This document shows, in pieces, positions 1 through 7,115 of a stretch of 14,716 nucleotides of DNA; the first letter of the stretch is position 1, and each line of letters begins with the position of its first letter. A model generated the notes under the pieces. That model was not told the DNA's origin. It saw only the letters and a list, made by a program, of their open reading frames with translations, and ran no database searches. The DNA is from an uncultured Clostridia bacterium. Its GTDB lineage: Bacteria > Bacillota > Clostridia > Christensenellales > Aristaeellaceae. The stretch spans positions 1 to 14,716 of the forward strand of contig CALGYL010000091.1 in the NCBI GenBank assembly GCA_937934775.1. Direction: 5' to 3'. A program made the translations under genes and the position numbers.

Positions 1-735
1 CACGCCGATGATCAGCATCACGATGACGGAGGTCGAAATGCCCGGCAGCGTGATGTGCAGGTGTTTCCGGAAAAAGCCCGCGCCGTCGATCGCGGCGGAT
101 TCGTACAGGGAAGCGTCCACCATCTGCAACGCCGCGATGATGAAGACGTAGTTGAGTCCGATGTACAACCATATCGTGACCGCCGCCACCGAATTGAGCG
201 CGGTATGCACATCGCTCAGCCAGCGCGTCTGGCTTCCGAGCAGGAAGTTCAATATGCCCATCGTGGGGTTCAGGATGAAGATGCAGATGACCGTGATGCA
301 GGCGGAGGAGACCGCCAGCGGCATTGCGTAGACCGTGCGGAACAGCGGGCGCAGCGGGATCGCCTCGTTGGCCAGGATCGCGGTGACAAGGCCCAGCGCC
401 ATTGATCCAAAGACGACCTTGACGGCGAATTCCAGCGTCACCCGCAGGCTGAGCAGGAACTCCTTGGAAGAGACCAGATTCCGGTAGTTGTCCAGCCCCA
501 CCCAAAGGCTGGCCGCGCCGCCCTGATCGGTGGAGAAAAAGCTGAGCGCCAGCGTTTTGAAAAACGGATAGAACACGAACAGCCCAAACAGGATCAGCGA
601 AGGCAGGATATACAGATAGGGCGCCAGCGGAACGCGGCGCTTTTTTTGCCCGTTTATTGCCTGCCGGGCAGCCGCGAAAGAACGTGCCTGACGCGCCCGT
701 TGCCGTGGCGCAATCCGGTCAGAAACGCCGGTCAT
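1..735 (-). CDS. ugpA: ABC transporter permease, UgpA/MalF type (3' end outside window)
   Basis: This is an inner-membrane permease subunit of a carbohydrate-type ABC importer, most likely for glycerol-3-phosphate or glycerophosphodiesters because it follows ugpB and ugpQ. The frame is open for 245 codons from ATG at 735 to the window edge. Family members are about 290 residues, so roughly 45 are missing. A basic N-terminus (about 1-37) precedes hydrophobic segments near 39-66, 98-122, 132-155 and 183-204, with a fifth starting near 234. The EAA loop that docks on the ATPase is clear at 211-232 (ESAAIDGAGFFRKHLHITLP). The start is set by GGAGGTG eight bases upstream (745-750 on the plus strand) and by an ATGA overlap with the ugpQ stop, which implies translational coupling. 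The partner permease (ugpE) would be expected next, beyond the window. The family call is firm. The substrate is inferred from context. Confidence 0.9.
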   Translation of the reverse strand, partial: MTGVSDRIAPRQRARQARSFAAARQAINGQKKRRVPLAPYLYILPSLILFGLFVFYPFFKTLALSFFSTDQGGAASLWVGLDNYRNLVSSKEFLLSLRVTLEFAVKVVFGSMALGLVTAILANEAIPLRPLFRTVYAMPLAVSSACITVICIFILNPTMGILNFLLGSQTRWLSDVHTALNSVAAVTIWLYIGLNYVFIIAALQMVDASLYESAAIDGAGFFRKHLHITLPGISTSVIVMLIIGV

Positions 736-1475
736 CGATCGCGCACCTCCGCACCGCGCGCGCCTGCCCGCACGGAAATCGCTATATCCGGCCGGTTGGT
801 GATGACGCCGAACACGTCCCGGCTGTACAGATACTGGATCACGGCGGGATCATCCACCGTCCATGCCTGAATGCCCACGCCCGCACCGTGGATTTCAGCG
901 ATGGATTCGTCGTCCAGCGCCGCGTAATGGGGATTGACGAAAGAAAAGCCCCGGGTCTTCGCGTATTCGCCGCCGCGCTCCAGCCGGCAGGCGACCAAGC
1001 ACGCGCACCGCATCTCAGGCGCCAGCTTCAGAAGCTTCGAGAGCGAGTGATGGTTGAACGAGGAGAACAGCACGCGCTCCCGAAGGCCGAACGCGTCAAT
1101 CAGCGTCAGCACTTCCCGTTCCAGTCCCTTGCAGCCCAGCGTATTTTTCAGTTCGATATTCGTAAACACGTTTTTGTCCTTGACCAGGCGGAAATACTGC
1201 GCCAAGGTGGGCACCGTCTGCCCCCGCTCGTCCAAGCTGCCGCCGCGAATCTCCACCTGCTGAAGCTCCGAAGCCGACAGGTCCTGAATGCGATTCCGGC
1301 GTCCCGCGACGCGATCCAGCTTTTCGTCGTGTGCGATCACCACCTGGCCGTCTCGGCTCAAATGCACGTCCAGCTCGATGCCGTCCACGCCCAGTTCCAG
1401 CGCCTTCTGGAACGCCAGAAGCGAGTTTTCCGGGTACATCCCGCTGAAGCCCCTGTGCGCAATGATGTTTGTCAT
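732..1475 (-). CDS. ugpQ: glycerophosphodiester phosphodiesterase (GDPD), UgpQ type
   Basis: This 247-residue enzyme hydrolyses glycerophosphodiesters to glycerol-3-phosphate and an alcohol. The GDPD TIM-barrel signature is complete: H7-R8-G9 followed by PEN at 15-17, the metal ligands E34 and D36 (GIELDVH), and the second catalytic His in AHDE (H49). There is no signal peptide, so it is cytoplasmic like E. coli UgpQ rather than periplasmic GlpQ. I chose ATG at 1475 because GGGAGG lies a few bases upstream and the HRG motif then sits close to the N-terminus, as usual. A longer reading from 1541 adds 22 residues that run through an RNA hairpin and have no ribosome binding site. The gene lies between the binding protein and the permease and overlaps the permease start as ATGA. 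Imported diesters are therefore probably cleaved inside the cell and the glycerol-3-phosphate used as a phosphorus or carbon source. Confidence 0.93.
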   Translation of the reverse strand: MTNIIAHRGFSGMYPENSLLAFQKALELGVDGIELDVHLSRDGQVVIAHDEKLDRVAGRRNRIQDLSASELQQVEIRGGSLDERGQTVPTLAQYFRLVKDKNVFTNIELKNTLGCKGLEREVLTLIDAFGLRERVLFSSFNHHSLSKLLKLAPEMRCACLVACRLERGGEYAKTRGFSFVNPHYAALDDESIAEIHGAGVGIQAWTVDDPAVIQYLYSRDVFGVITNRPDIAISVRAGARGAEVRDR

Positions 1476-1492
1476 ATAGCCTCCCAAAATCC

Positions 1493-1532
1493 GCGACCGG
1501 GCGAAGGCCTGCCACAGCCTCCGCCCGATCGC
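1493..1532 (-). promoter_or_regulatory. Intercistronic RNA hairpin between ugpB and ugpQ
   Basis: A 16-bp stem with an 8-base loop is formed by plus-strand arms 1493-1508 and 1517-1532. The two imperfect positions are G-U wobbles in the minus-strand transcript but A-C mismatches in the opposite strand, so the fold favours the transcribed strand. Only four Ts follow, after GGA, so it is a poor intrinsic terminator. Such hairpins after a binding-protein gene (as between malE and malF) can protect the upstream mRNA or dampen downstream expression. That role is inferred here. Confidence 0.6.
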
Positions 1533-1543
1533 CCTTTTCAACT

Positions 1544-2908
1544 TTACGGATTGGCCGCGTTGTAGTTTTCGATGGCGGCGTTGCCTTCCGAGGCCATCTC
1601 GACGAGCGCGTCGTCCACGCTCATCGCACCCTGCAGCACCAGTTCCATGTACTGCTGGAAGATCGCGCGCAGTTCCGGCATCACGCCCACGGACGCGCCG
1701 CGGGTGGCGTAGCTGTCCGGCGAGGCGTGCAGCTGGTTGATGGCGGTGGCGAAGTTGGGGTGCTCCGCAAGATAGCTCTTCATCGATTCGGTTTCATAGG
1801 CTTTCGTGTTCGCGCAGAAGTAACCGGTGGCCTGGCTGAATTTGGCGGAGACTTCCGCGGAAGTGGCATACTTGACGAAGTCCCACGCGTCGGCCTGCCG
1901 CTGCGCGTCCTTGTTTTTCACCACCCACAGGTTCGCGCCGCCGATGATAATGCCGCCGGTGGGTTTTTCCGCCATCGAGGGCAGGTAGGCGGTGCCCACC
2001 TCAAACGCGTCGCCCACCGCGGCGGTGATGGTGGTTAGGCTGGCGGTGGAGGCCAGCATCATGGTGGTTTGTCCGGCCACAAAGGCGGCCTGCGCGTCGT
2101 TTCCATTGGTGCCGAAGTTGTAGATCACGCCGTCGTCCACAAGCTTCTTCCACTTCTCGAGGATCGTCTTGCCCGCGCCGTTCTGATCGTAATCGATGGC
2201 GGTGGCGCGCGCGGTGCGGCCATTGTCGCTATTGACGTACAGGGCGTCGAGGCCCGCCAGGAACGCCTCATAGAACCAGCCGTAGATGTACAGGCCCATC
2301 GCGTGGCGGGTGACCTTGTCGCCTTCCCTGACCGTCAGTTTGTCCGCGACGGCAGCGATTTCATCAAAGGTGCGGGGCGGGTTTTCCGGATCGAGTCCGG
2401 CCTCCTTGAACGCCGTTTTGTTGAAATACATGATCGGCGTTGAGGGATTGAAGGGGATGCAGACCATTTTGCCGTTGTAGGTGTAGTAGTTGCGCAGCGC
2501 CGGCTCGATGTCGTCCAGATTGATGTAGGGGTCCGCGTCCAGAAGATCCTGGAACGGCACACAGTAGCCCGAGCCCACCAGATACGTGGTGCCCAGTTCA
2601 AACATCTGGAACATGTCCGGGCCATTTCCGGCGGGCAGCGCGGCCTTGAGCTTGGTCAGGCAGTCGTCATACGCGCCCTGATAGGTGGCTTCCACCCAAA
2701 TCGCATCCTGCGAAGCGTTGTAACCGTCCACAACCGCCTGCACGGCCTCGCCGATCTTGCCGCCGAAACAGTGCCAGAAGCTGACGACGCGGCGGCCGGC
2801 CGGGGCAGGCGCGGTGGTGGGGATTGCCTCCTGTGCCAGCGACGGCATGGCCATCAGCGTCAGCAATAGAGCCAGTACCAGCGCAAGAGTTTTCCGGATT
2901 TTCCGCAT
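1544..2908 (-). CDS. ugpB: extracellular substrate-binding protein, UgpB-like
   Basis: This is a 454-residue solute-binding protein of an ABC importer, exported and then presumably held at the membrane surface. A signal peptide (MRKIRKTLALVLALL start, hydrophobic core about 8-21) ends at a likely SLA/QEA site near 25. No lipobox Cys is present, which is unusual for a Gram-positive binding protein. The mature part matches the UgpB family: VSFWHCFGG near 42-50, a YQGAYDD segment, AGNGPDMFQMFELGT near 93-107, and PFNPSTPIMYFNKTAFKEAG near 152-171. A GWFYEAFLAG segment and an NSDNGR segment follow. I start at ATG 2908 because GAGGAGG precedes it and the signal peptide then begins properly. The ATG at 2947 would add 13 charged residues encoded by the leader and the ribosome binding site. 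It is the first gene of the ugpB-ugpQ-ugpA unit. Glycerol-3-phosphate or its diesters are the inferred ligand. A related sugar cannot be excluded from sequence alone. Confidence 0.9.
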   Translation of the reverse strand: MRKIRKTLALVLALLLTLMAMPSLAQEAIPTTAPAPAGRRVVSFWHCFGGKIGEAVQAVVDGYNASQDAIWVEATYQGAYDDCLTKLKAALPAGNGPDMFQMFELGTTYLVGSGYCVPFQDLLDADPYINLDDIEPALRNYYTYNGKMVCIPFNPSTPIMYFNKTAFKEAGLDPENPPRTFDEIAAVADKLTVREGDKVTRHAMGLYIYGWFYEAFLAGLDALYVNSDNGRTARATAIDYDQNGAGKTILEKWKKLVDDGVIYNFGTNGNDAQAAFVAGQTTMMLASTASLTTITAAVGDAFEVGTAYLPSMAEKPTGGIIIGGANLWVVKNKDAQRQADAWDFVKYATSAEVSAKFSQATGYFCANTKAYETESMKSYLAEHPNFATAINQLHASPDSYATRGASVGVMPELRAIFQQYMELVLQGAMSVDDALVEMASEGNAAIENYNAANP

Positions 2909-2945
2909 GTTGTTTGCCTCCTCAATGCTCTTCTCTACGCCTTTC

Positions 2946-3000
2946 ATTGTAAAGGCCCTTTGTCAGAGGCATTTCGGAGGCAGGTCAAATCTTCGTCAAA
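2946..3000 (-). promoter_or_regulatory. Candidate Pho-type promoter of the ugp operon
   Basis: Read on the minus strand, four hexamers TTTGAC, TTTGAC, TCCGAA and TCTGAC start at exact 11-base intervals (plus-strand 2995-3000, 2984-2989, 2973-2978, 2962-2967). Ten bases after the last comes TACAAT (2946-2951), a good -10, with no good -35 in front of it. PhoB/PhoP sites are direct repeats of 11-base period that replace the -35, placed about ten bases before the -10, and ugp genes are classic Pho-regulon members. The site call is inference from spacing and context. The third hexamer is weak. Confidence 0.5.
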
Positions 3001-3009
3001 CCGGGTGGG

Positions 3010-3777
3010 TTATGCTTTATCGGAGAATTCCCGCTCCTGAAGCAGCTTTTCGATCTTCTTCTGGCTTAAAATCTCGTTTGTGATCAGCTTCCCGTCCACA
3101 AATAAACTGTAGGTTGGAAAAGCCGTAGGCGCGCGCCGCACCTCCTCCAAAGACTCCAGCTTGATCAGCCGGATTTCCCTCCCCTGCCGCGCCGCAGCCT
3201 CCCGGGCCAAAAGAGCGTACTTCCCGGTGTGTGGGCATTGGTCGCAGTAGTAGATCACAAGGCCCGGCAAATCGCACTCGCCCGCCTTCGCGCAGTCCAG
3301 AAAGCGCGGATCCGGCGCGTCTTCTCCAAACGGTAGGACCATCAGATCAAAATACGGCTGCGCCGTATCGGCCACACGGAAACCCCGGTGGCGCAGATAG
3401 GCTCCGTCCGAAAGGAACGGGCGCTTTTTCCCGGAGGAGACCGCCGTCAGGCCCCGAAAGCCATGGACCTTTGCATCCTCGATGCATTCGTCCAGCAGGC
3501 GGTTCGCCCAGCCCTGCCCTTTAAACTGCCCCGATACCCAGAAGCAGTTGATGTGCAGGTACCCGTCCGCTTCGATCGGACACCAGGCATGGCCGGCCGG
3601 GATGGTTTCAATCATCACCTTGCCCCGGGCGTCCAGCCGCCGGAAGGTCAGACCATCGTCAAAGCGCGCCTTCATCCAGGCTTTCTTTGCGGCGGCGCAG
3701 GCGTCAAACCCATCCGACAGCGCGCAGCAGATGTGCTCCCGGTCGATATTGTCCCGGTTCACCTGAATGATGTCCAT
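3010..3777 (-). CDS. GNAT N-acetyltransferase with C-terminal YoaP/thioredoxin-like domain
   Basis: This 255-residue two-domain protein resembles B. subtilis YoaP. The N-terminal GNAT domain (about 1-150) carries the acetyl-CoA pyrophosphate loop as GQFKGQGWANRLL at 83-95, preceded by the beta strand YLHINCFWV. From about 150 a second domain contains YYCDQCPHTGKY (C178 and C181 in CxxC spacing) and, 40 residues on, TAFPTYSLFVDGKLITNE. That is the cis-Pro plus strand arrangement of thioredoxin/glutaredoxin folds. The acetyl acceptor is unknown. The annotated-looking TTG at 3780 is only two bases after AGGAGG, so I use ATG 3777 (spacing five). That ATG overlaps the upstream stop as TGATG, so translation is probably coupled to the GyrI-like gene. 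Confidence 0.85.
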   Translation of the reverse strand: MDIIQVNRDNIDREHICCALSDGFDACAAAKKAWMKARFDDGLTFRRLDARGKVMIETIPAGHAWCPIEADGYLHINCFWVSGQFKGQGWANRLLDECIEDAKVHGFRGLTAVSSGKKRPFLSDGAYLRHRGFRVADTAQPYFDLMVLPFGEDAPDPRFLDCAKAGECDLPGLVIYYCDQCPHTGKYALLAREAAARQGREIRLIKLESLEEVRRAPTAFPTYSLFVDGKLITNEILSQKKIEKLLQEREFSDKA

Positions 3778-4415
3778 CAAGCCCTCCTGACCGGATGCCG
3801 GAGAACCGTACGCATCTTCTCCGGTGCGATTCGCCTGGGATCACCCAGATAGATTTCATGGTGCTTTCGCGCATCCGTTAGGTCGCAGAGGAGGCCGCTC
3901 TCCCCCATATACGCCCGCATCCGTACCACCGTCGCGGGTTCGGTCGCGTAAGGCCCGATATGCGTGCACTGCACGCACAGCCCTTCCCGGAAATGGACCA
4001 GCCGCACCCGGGATGTATCCAGCTTCTTCTTGCGCCGGACCTCCCCCGCCGCCCACTCGAACACCTGGGGCGTCACGAACTCCGGCTGACGGATCATCGA
4101 CGTCCACTGGTACTTCTCCTTGTCGGCGGTCACCACATCCTCCGCGCCGTCGCCAAACCACCAGAGCCCTTCCAGCGGCGGTACCGCATATTCAATGTAC
4201 CCTTCCGGCGCGCTGCCGTTCTTGGGCGACATCTTAATGGTGTAGGTGAACGCATACAGAAGCTCCACCGCCCGTGCGTATTCTCCCTCCGGGTCGTTTG
4301 GGTTGCCGCAGCCGTCCACCTGTAAAAAGACCATCTCTGGCACATCAATCAAGGACGGCTCAGTCTGCGGCGCGTACAACTCAGGAAACGCCTTCACGTA
4401 TTCCAACTTGCTCAT
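3777..4415 (-). CDS. GyrI-like small-molecule-binding domain protein
   Basis: This 212-residue stand-alone GyrI-like protein (SHS2/BmrR-effector fold, close to the Lin2189 type) is probably a cytoplasmic ligand-binding or hydrolysing protein. Recognisable features are the N-terminal VPEMVFLQVDGCGNPND stretch near 25-41, a WWFGD segment near 85-89 that in this family lines the ligand pocket, and the conserved C-terminal block HHEIYLGDPRRIAPEKMRTV (186-205). AGGAGGGGAGTCC precedes ATG 4415. The neighbours are a WYL regulator 60 bases upstream and a GNAT protein overlapping its stop by one base, so the three are likely co-transcribed. GyrI-like proteins next to WYL regulators are common in Bacillota. 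Their ligands are mostly unknown, and this one cannot be named from sequence. Confidence 0.88.
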   Translation of the reverse strand: MSKLEYVKAFPELYAPQTEPSLIDVPEMVFLQVDGCGNPNDPEGEYARAVELLYAFTYTIKMSPKNGSAPEGYIEYAVPPLEGLWWFGDGAEDVVTADKEKYQWTSMIRQPEFVTPQVFEWAAGEVRRKKKLDTSRVRLVHFREGLCVQCTHIGPYATEPATVVRMRAYMGESGLLCDLTDARKHHEIYLGDPRRIAPEKMRTVLRHPVRRA

Positions 4416-4475
4416 GGACTCCCCTCCTATTTTCGGATGGCAACAGTATAGGCTCGTGAATACGACATCATCGTG

Positions 4476-5375
4476 TCATATTTGATACTGCTCCAGCATA
4501 TTTCGCAGCCTCGCGGCAATCTGCTCCCGAACCTCCGGCGGTTCTGTCACCTCGCCCTGCTCGCCGAAGGACAGGATGTACTGGAACAGCCCTTCGCCAA
4601 TCGGCATCGCGAATCGTCCAAGGAACGCGCCGTCCTCCAGCCGATCAAAACGCTCGAACTCATCATATACACGGAACGCCATCTCCGCGCTCAGCCGGAT
4701 CGTCACTTCCGCCAGTTCCCCCTGCGGCAGCGGGTTCCATTCGAGCGCATGCGGCGGGCAATCCCGCTGGAACGTCCGCTCCGTTTTTGTTGGGTTCCGG
4801 ATGCGGCTCAACTTGAACAGACGCATGTCCTGCCTATCGCGGCAATATCCGTACAGATACCATGCCTGCCCCTTGAAGCACAATTTCATAGGCTCCACCA
4901 TGCGCGCAGTCGTCTCGCCCTTGCCGCTGGAATACACAAACCGGACCACACACCGCTCCAGAATGGCCGATTTGAAGAGCGAAAACGCCTCCGCAACGCG
5001 CTGGGGATCGCTCCATGAGGAAAAATCCACTTCGATCCAATCGGCGCCCGCCGAGCCGAACAGCGCGCCCAGTTTGCGAAGGGCTCCATCCGCCTCGCCG
5101 GGAACGACGCCGCCCAACGCTTTCAGCGCGGCCAGCACATCCGCCCGCTCACTTTCCGTAAGCAGTGCCTTGCCCACCGCAAAACCGGGCGTCAACGCAA
5201 TGCCGCCGCCTCGCCCCTTGGTCATATACACCGGAATGCCCGCCGCCGAAAGCGCCTCCACGTCCCGGTAGATGGTTCGCTGGGACACCTCGAAGCGTTC
5301 CGCCAACGCACCGGCCGTCAGCAACTTGCCGCCCAGCAACAGGTAGACGATCTCCAGCATCCGATGAATCTGCAC
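4476..5375 (-). CDS. YafY-type HTH regulator with WYL domain
   Basis: This 299-residue transcriptional regulator has an N-terminal DeoR/HTH_11-type winged helix (about 5-61: LTAGALAERFEVSQRTIYRD, then the GRGGGIAL wing). A middle WYL domain (about 140-193) follows, with the name motif AWYLYGYC at 171-178 and the conserved RLFKLSRI. The C-terminal WCX-like extension runs to NMLEQYQI. WYL domains sense nucleic acids or small ligands, and the effector here is unknown. The start is GTG at 5375, seven bases after GGAGG. ATG at 5360 would cut into the first helix and has no ribosome binding site. It is the first gene of the unit with the GyrI-like and YoaP-like genes and is the obvious candidate to control it, probably including itself. 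Confidence 0.92.
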   Translation of the reverse strand: MQIHRMLEIVYLLLGGKLLTAGALAERFEVSQRTIYRDVEALSAAGIPVYMTKGRGGGIALTPGFAVGKALLTESERADVLAALKALGGVVPGEADGALRKLGALFGSAGADWIEVDFSSWSDPQRVAEAFSLFKSAILERCVVRFVYSSGKGETTARMVEPMKLCFKGQAWYLYGYCRDRQDMRLFKLSRIRNPTKTERTFQRDCPPHALEWNPLPQGELAEVTIRLSAEMAFRVYDEFERFDRLEDGAFLGRFAMPIGEGLFQYILSFGEQGEVTEPPEVREQIAARLRNMLEQYQI

Positions 5376-5400
5376 AGCGGCGCCTCCCCTCCCATTGAAC

Positions 5401-5412
5401 CATAAAATTATG
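5401..5412. promoter_or_regulatory. Small palindrome in the WYL-operon leader (possible operator / -10 region)
   Basis: CATAAAATTATG is a perfect 5+2+5 inverted repeat lying 26 bases before the GTG start of the WYL regulator. On the minus strand it contains CATAAT, a fair -10, but no good -35 lies 16-18 bases upstream. It could be an autoregulatory operator. It could also be chance in AT-rich leader DNA. Confidence 0.3.
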
Positions 5413-5595
5413 ACATTAGCACGGCATATTTTCTGTGCGCCGTGGCGGTTTTCCTGCCGGATCGCCGGGTTTTCGCCGCAGTATTTTCTACGTTTCGAAG
5501 ATTTACCTTCTTTGATTCATCATGTCTCTGCTCGCTTCAAAAAATCCATATCGTCTTGCCGCGTTATATCTTAACATATTTTCGTGTTTTCCCCA

Positions 5596-5624
5596 TTGCG
5601 TTTCCTCTCGCACCGTGTTATAAT
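5596..5624 (+). promoter_or_regulatory. Promoter of tRNA-Ala
   Basis: TTGCGT (5596-5601), a 17-base spacer and a perfect TATAAT (5619-5624) stand about 43 bases before the mature tRNA. This is a standard housekeeping-sigma promoter. Confidence 0.85.
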
Positions 5625-5667
5625 GGTCGGGCGTCAAGGGATAAACGCTTACGCAACAATCAAATAT

Positions 5668-5743
5668 GGGGCATTAGCACAGTTGGTAGCGCGCAACGTT
5701 CGCATCGTTGAGGTCAGGAGTTCGAATCTCCTATGCTCCACCA
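5668..5743 (+). tRNA. tRNA-Ala (anticodon CGC)
   Basis: This is a full cloverleaf of 76 bases with encoded CCA. Acceptor arm GGGGCAT (5668-5674) pairs with ATGCTCC (5733-5739) through a G3-U70 wobble, the alanine identity element. The D arm is GCAC/GCGC with one A-C mismatch around loop AGTTGGTA. Anticodon stem CAACG/CGTTG encloses loop TTCGCAT, giving anticodon CGC (5701-5703), which reads GCG. The T arm is AGGAG/CTCCT with loop TTCGAAT, the discriminator base is A (5740), and CCA lies at 5741-5743. Anticodon and G3-U70 agree on alanine. Confidence 0.97.
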
Positions 5744-5778
5744 AACTCGTCTGAAACATTTGTTTCAGACGAGTTTTT
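5744..5778 (+). terminator. Intrinsic terminator of the tRNA gene
   Basis: A 14-bp perfect stem (AACTCGTCTGAAAC paired with GTTTCAGACGAGTT) with loop ATTT runs straight into TTTTT at 5774-5778, directly after the tRNA CCA. It separates the tRNA from the next gene. Confidence 0.93.
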
Positions 5779-5825
5779 CCACGATCCGGCTCTCCATATT
5801 GCCGTTTTATTAAGGATCTATGCGC

Positions 5826-5854
5826 TTGTTTGTTATGGGATAGTGTGATAGTAT
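5826..5854 (+). promoter_or_regulatory. Probable promoter of the exported-protein gene
   Basis: TTGTTT (5826-5831), a 17-base spacer and TAGTAT (5849-5854), with TG one base before the -10 (extended -10). It lies about 50 bases ahead of the start codon at 5904 and downstream of the tRNA terminator. Box matches are moderate. Confidence 0.5.
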
Positions 5855-5903
5855 CAGACTAGAATTCTCAGGATCTGGCAAGCATCGTATGGGAGGGATC
5901 CAG

Positions 5904-7085
5904 ATGAAACCCAGGTTCGCATCCGTATTGTCTATGGCGTTGATTCTGGCGTTTGCCTGGTCGGGTTGCGCCTACGCGGAGAACGCCGCAACGCTCCTTG
6001 AGCGGCTTTTTCCTTATTCCTCGCCCGGCAAGGCTGTGCGGGCATTGGTTGAGCCAGTAAACTTGACCAAGGCAGACGGCCCCTGCAGCCTGACTGTCGA
6101 CGAAGTTCTCTTTGACGGCAGTGCGCTGTATATCCGGTGGACGGCGCGCTCCGATTCCAAAGATCTGACGCTGCTTACGGCGGGCAAACCGCAGTCTCCT
6201 ACCGCGGCGTTGGAGATGCAAGGCGAGTCGCGCCCCAGGCTTCCAAACGGCTTTACCGCCTTGGGTGGCACGTTGAATGGAAAAAAAGTCCCCAGGGAAT
6301 ACAATGGGTTGTTCTCAGCTTTGGTAACCGACCATCAAACGCTTGAACCGTTCGAGTTGACGATTCGCGGCTATTTTTTGAAACCGACTGCGCGGATCGT
6401 CTGCGATACCGACATCAAAGACGGCTTTTCAAATCAACCGACATGGGTAGCGAGCGAAACTGGCGCGGAACCCTCCTTGAATTGTTACAGCGACGTCCAG
6501 ATAGATGGCAACGGCGACTATACGATGAAACAGGATGACATTTTCGCCCGCCACGACGCGCTTCCGAAGAATCCGACCCCCGATGACCTCGCCAACGCTT
6601 ACCTGCAGGGAATCACAGAGCTTGGCTATGCGCAGCTTCTTTCCAAAATCGAATTGACTTTTACCGTCACTCCGGTATCGGAGTACATCCATCATACCCA
6701 AATCGATGGCCCATCCACGTTTGAACTGGACGACCGGACGATCACCTTTACAAAAGCCGATTTCACCGTCACGCAATATGAGATTGTGATGGTGATGACC
6801 GCGAAGGATGACAAGACGTGGTCCGAAGACATAGGCCGCCTTTCATACACCCTCTATGCGGATGGAAAGGAGCTTCTGGGGCGTATCACTACAAGGTCAG
6901 AGGATTCGGAGAACGAACCGGCAACTGTCACGCTGACTTATAAGGGCGTGCCGCTCTCCGATGTGCCCTCCACGCTGGCTTTTGCGGCATTCTGGAGTCC
7001 GGTGGAGCCGAGCATCCCATCCACAAACCCGATGCTCCCATCTCCTGAGCGGGATATCACGATCCGACTCAAAAAGATACCCTGA
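5904..7085 (+). CDS. Exported protein of unknown function
   Basis: I do not recognise this 393-residue protein with certainty. It begins with a signal peptide (MKPRFASVLSMALILAFAWS) that could be cut after AYA near residue 25. The earlier WSGC is a poor lipobox, so lipid anchoring is possible but doubtful. The mature part is rich in beta strand, with phrases such as LTVDEVLFDGSALYIRWTAR, similar in style to the Ig-like domains of DUF4179-type secreted proteins of Bacillota. That likeness is by eye and low confidence. There is no C-terminal anchor or transmembrane segment. ATG 5904 is chosen over ATG 5889 because GGGAGG (5891-5896) lies seven bases before it and the signal peptide then starts cleanly. 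It has its own likely promoter, stands alone on the plus strand after the tRNA terminator, and looks less GC-rich than its neighbours. An inverted-repeat element begins 31 bases after its stop. Confidence 0.8.
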   Translation: MKPRFASVLSMALILAFAWSGCAYAENAATLLERLFPYSSPGKAVRALVEPVNLTKADGPCSLTVDEVLFDGSALYIRWTARSDSKDLTLLTAGKPQSPTAALEMQGESRPRLPNGFTALGGTLNGKKVPREYNGLFSALVTDHQTLEPFELTIRGYFLKPTARIVCDTDIKDGFSNQPTWVASETGAEPSLNCYSDVQIDGNGDYTMKQDDIFARHDALPKNPTPDDLANAYLQGITELGYAQLLSKIELTFTVTPVSEYIHHTQIDGPSTFELDDRTITFTKADFTVTQYEIVMVMTAKDDKTWSEDIGRLSYTLYADGKELLGRITTRSEDSENEPATVTLTYKGVPLSDVPSTLAFAAFWSPVEPSIPSTNPMLPSPERDITIRLKKIP

Positions 7086-7115
7086 TCACCAGAATTCATA
7101 GCGGGCGATGCGTGA

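Noticed and set aside
657..1565. Long plus-strand open frame (302 codons) opposite ugpQ
   Set aside because: It is an antisense shadow in GC-rich DNA, with Arg/Ala/His-rich translation, no motifs and no ribosome binding site. The minus strand encodes an intact GDPD enzyme.
5442..5711. 89-codon plus-strand open frame running into the tRNA
   Set aside because: It covers the tRNA promoter and the 5' half of the tRNA and has no ribosome binding site or family features.
5720..5743. Prophage or island attachment site at the tRNA 3' end
   Set aside because: I found no second copy of the tRNA 3' sequence in the window and no integrase gene.
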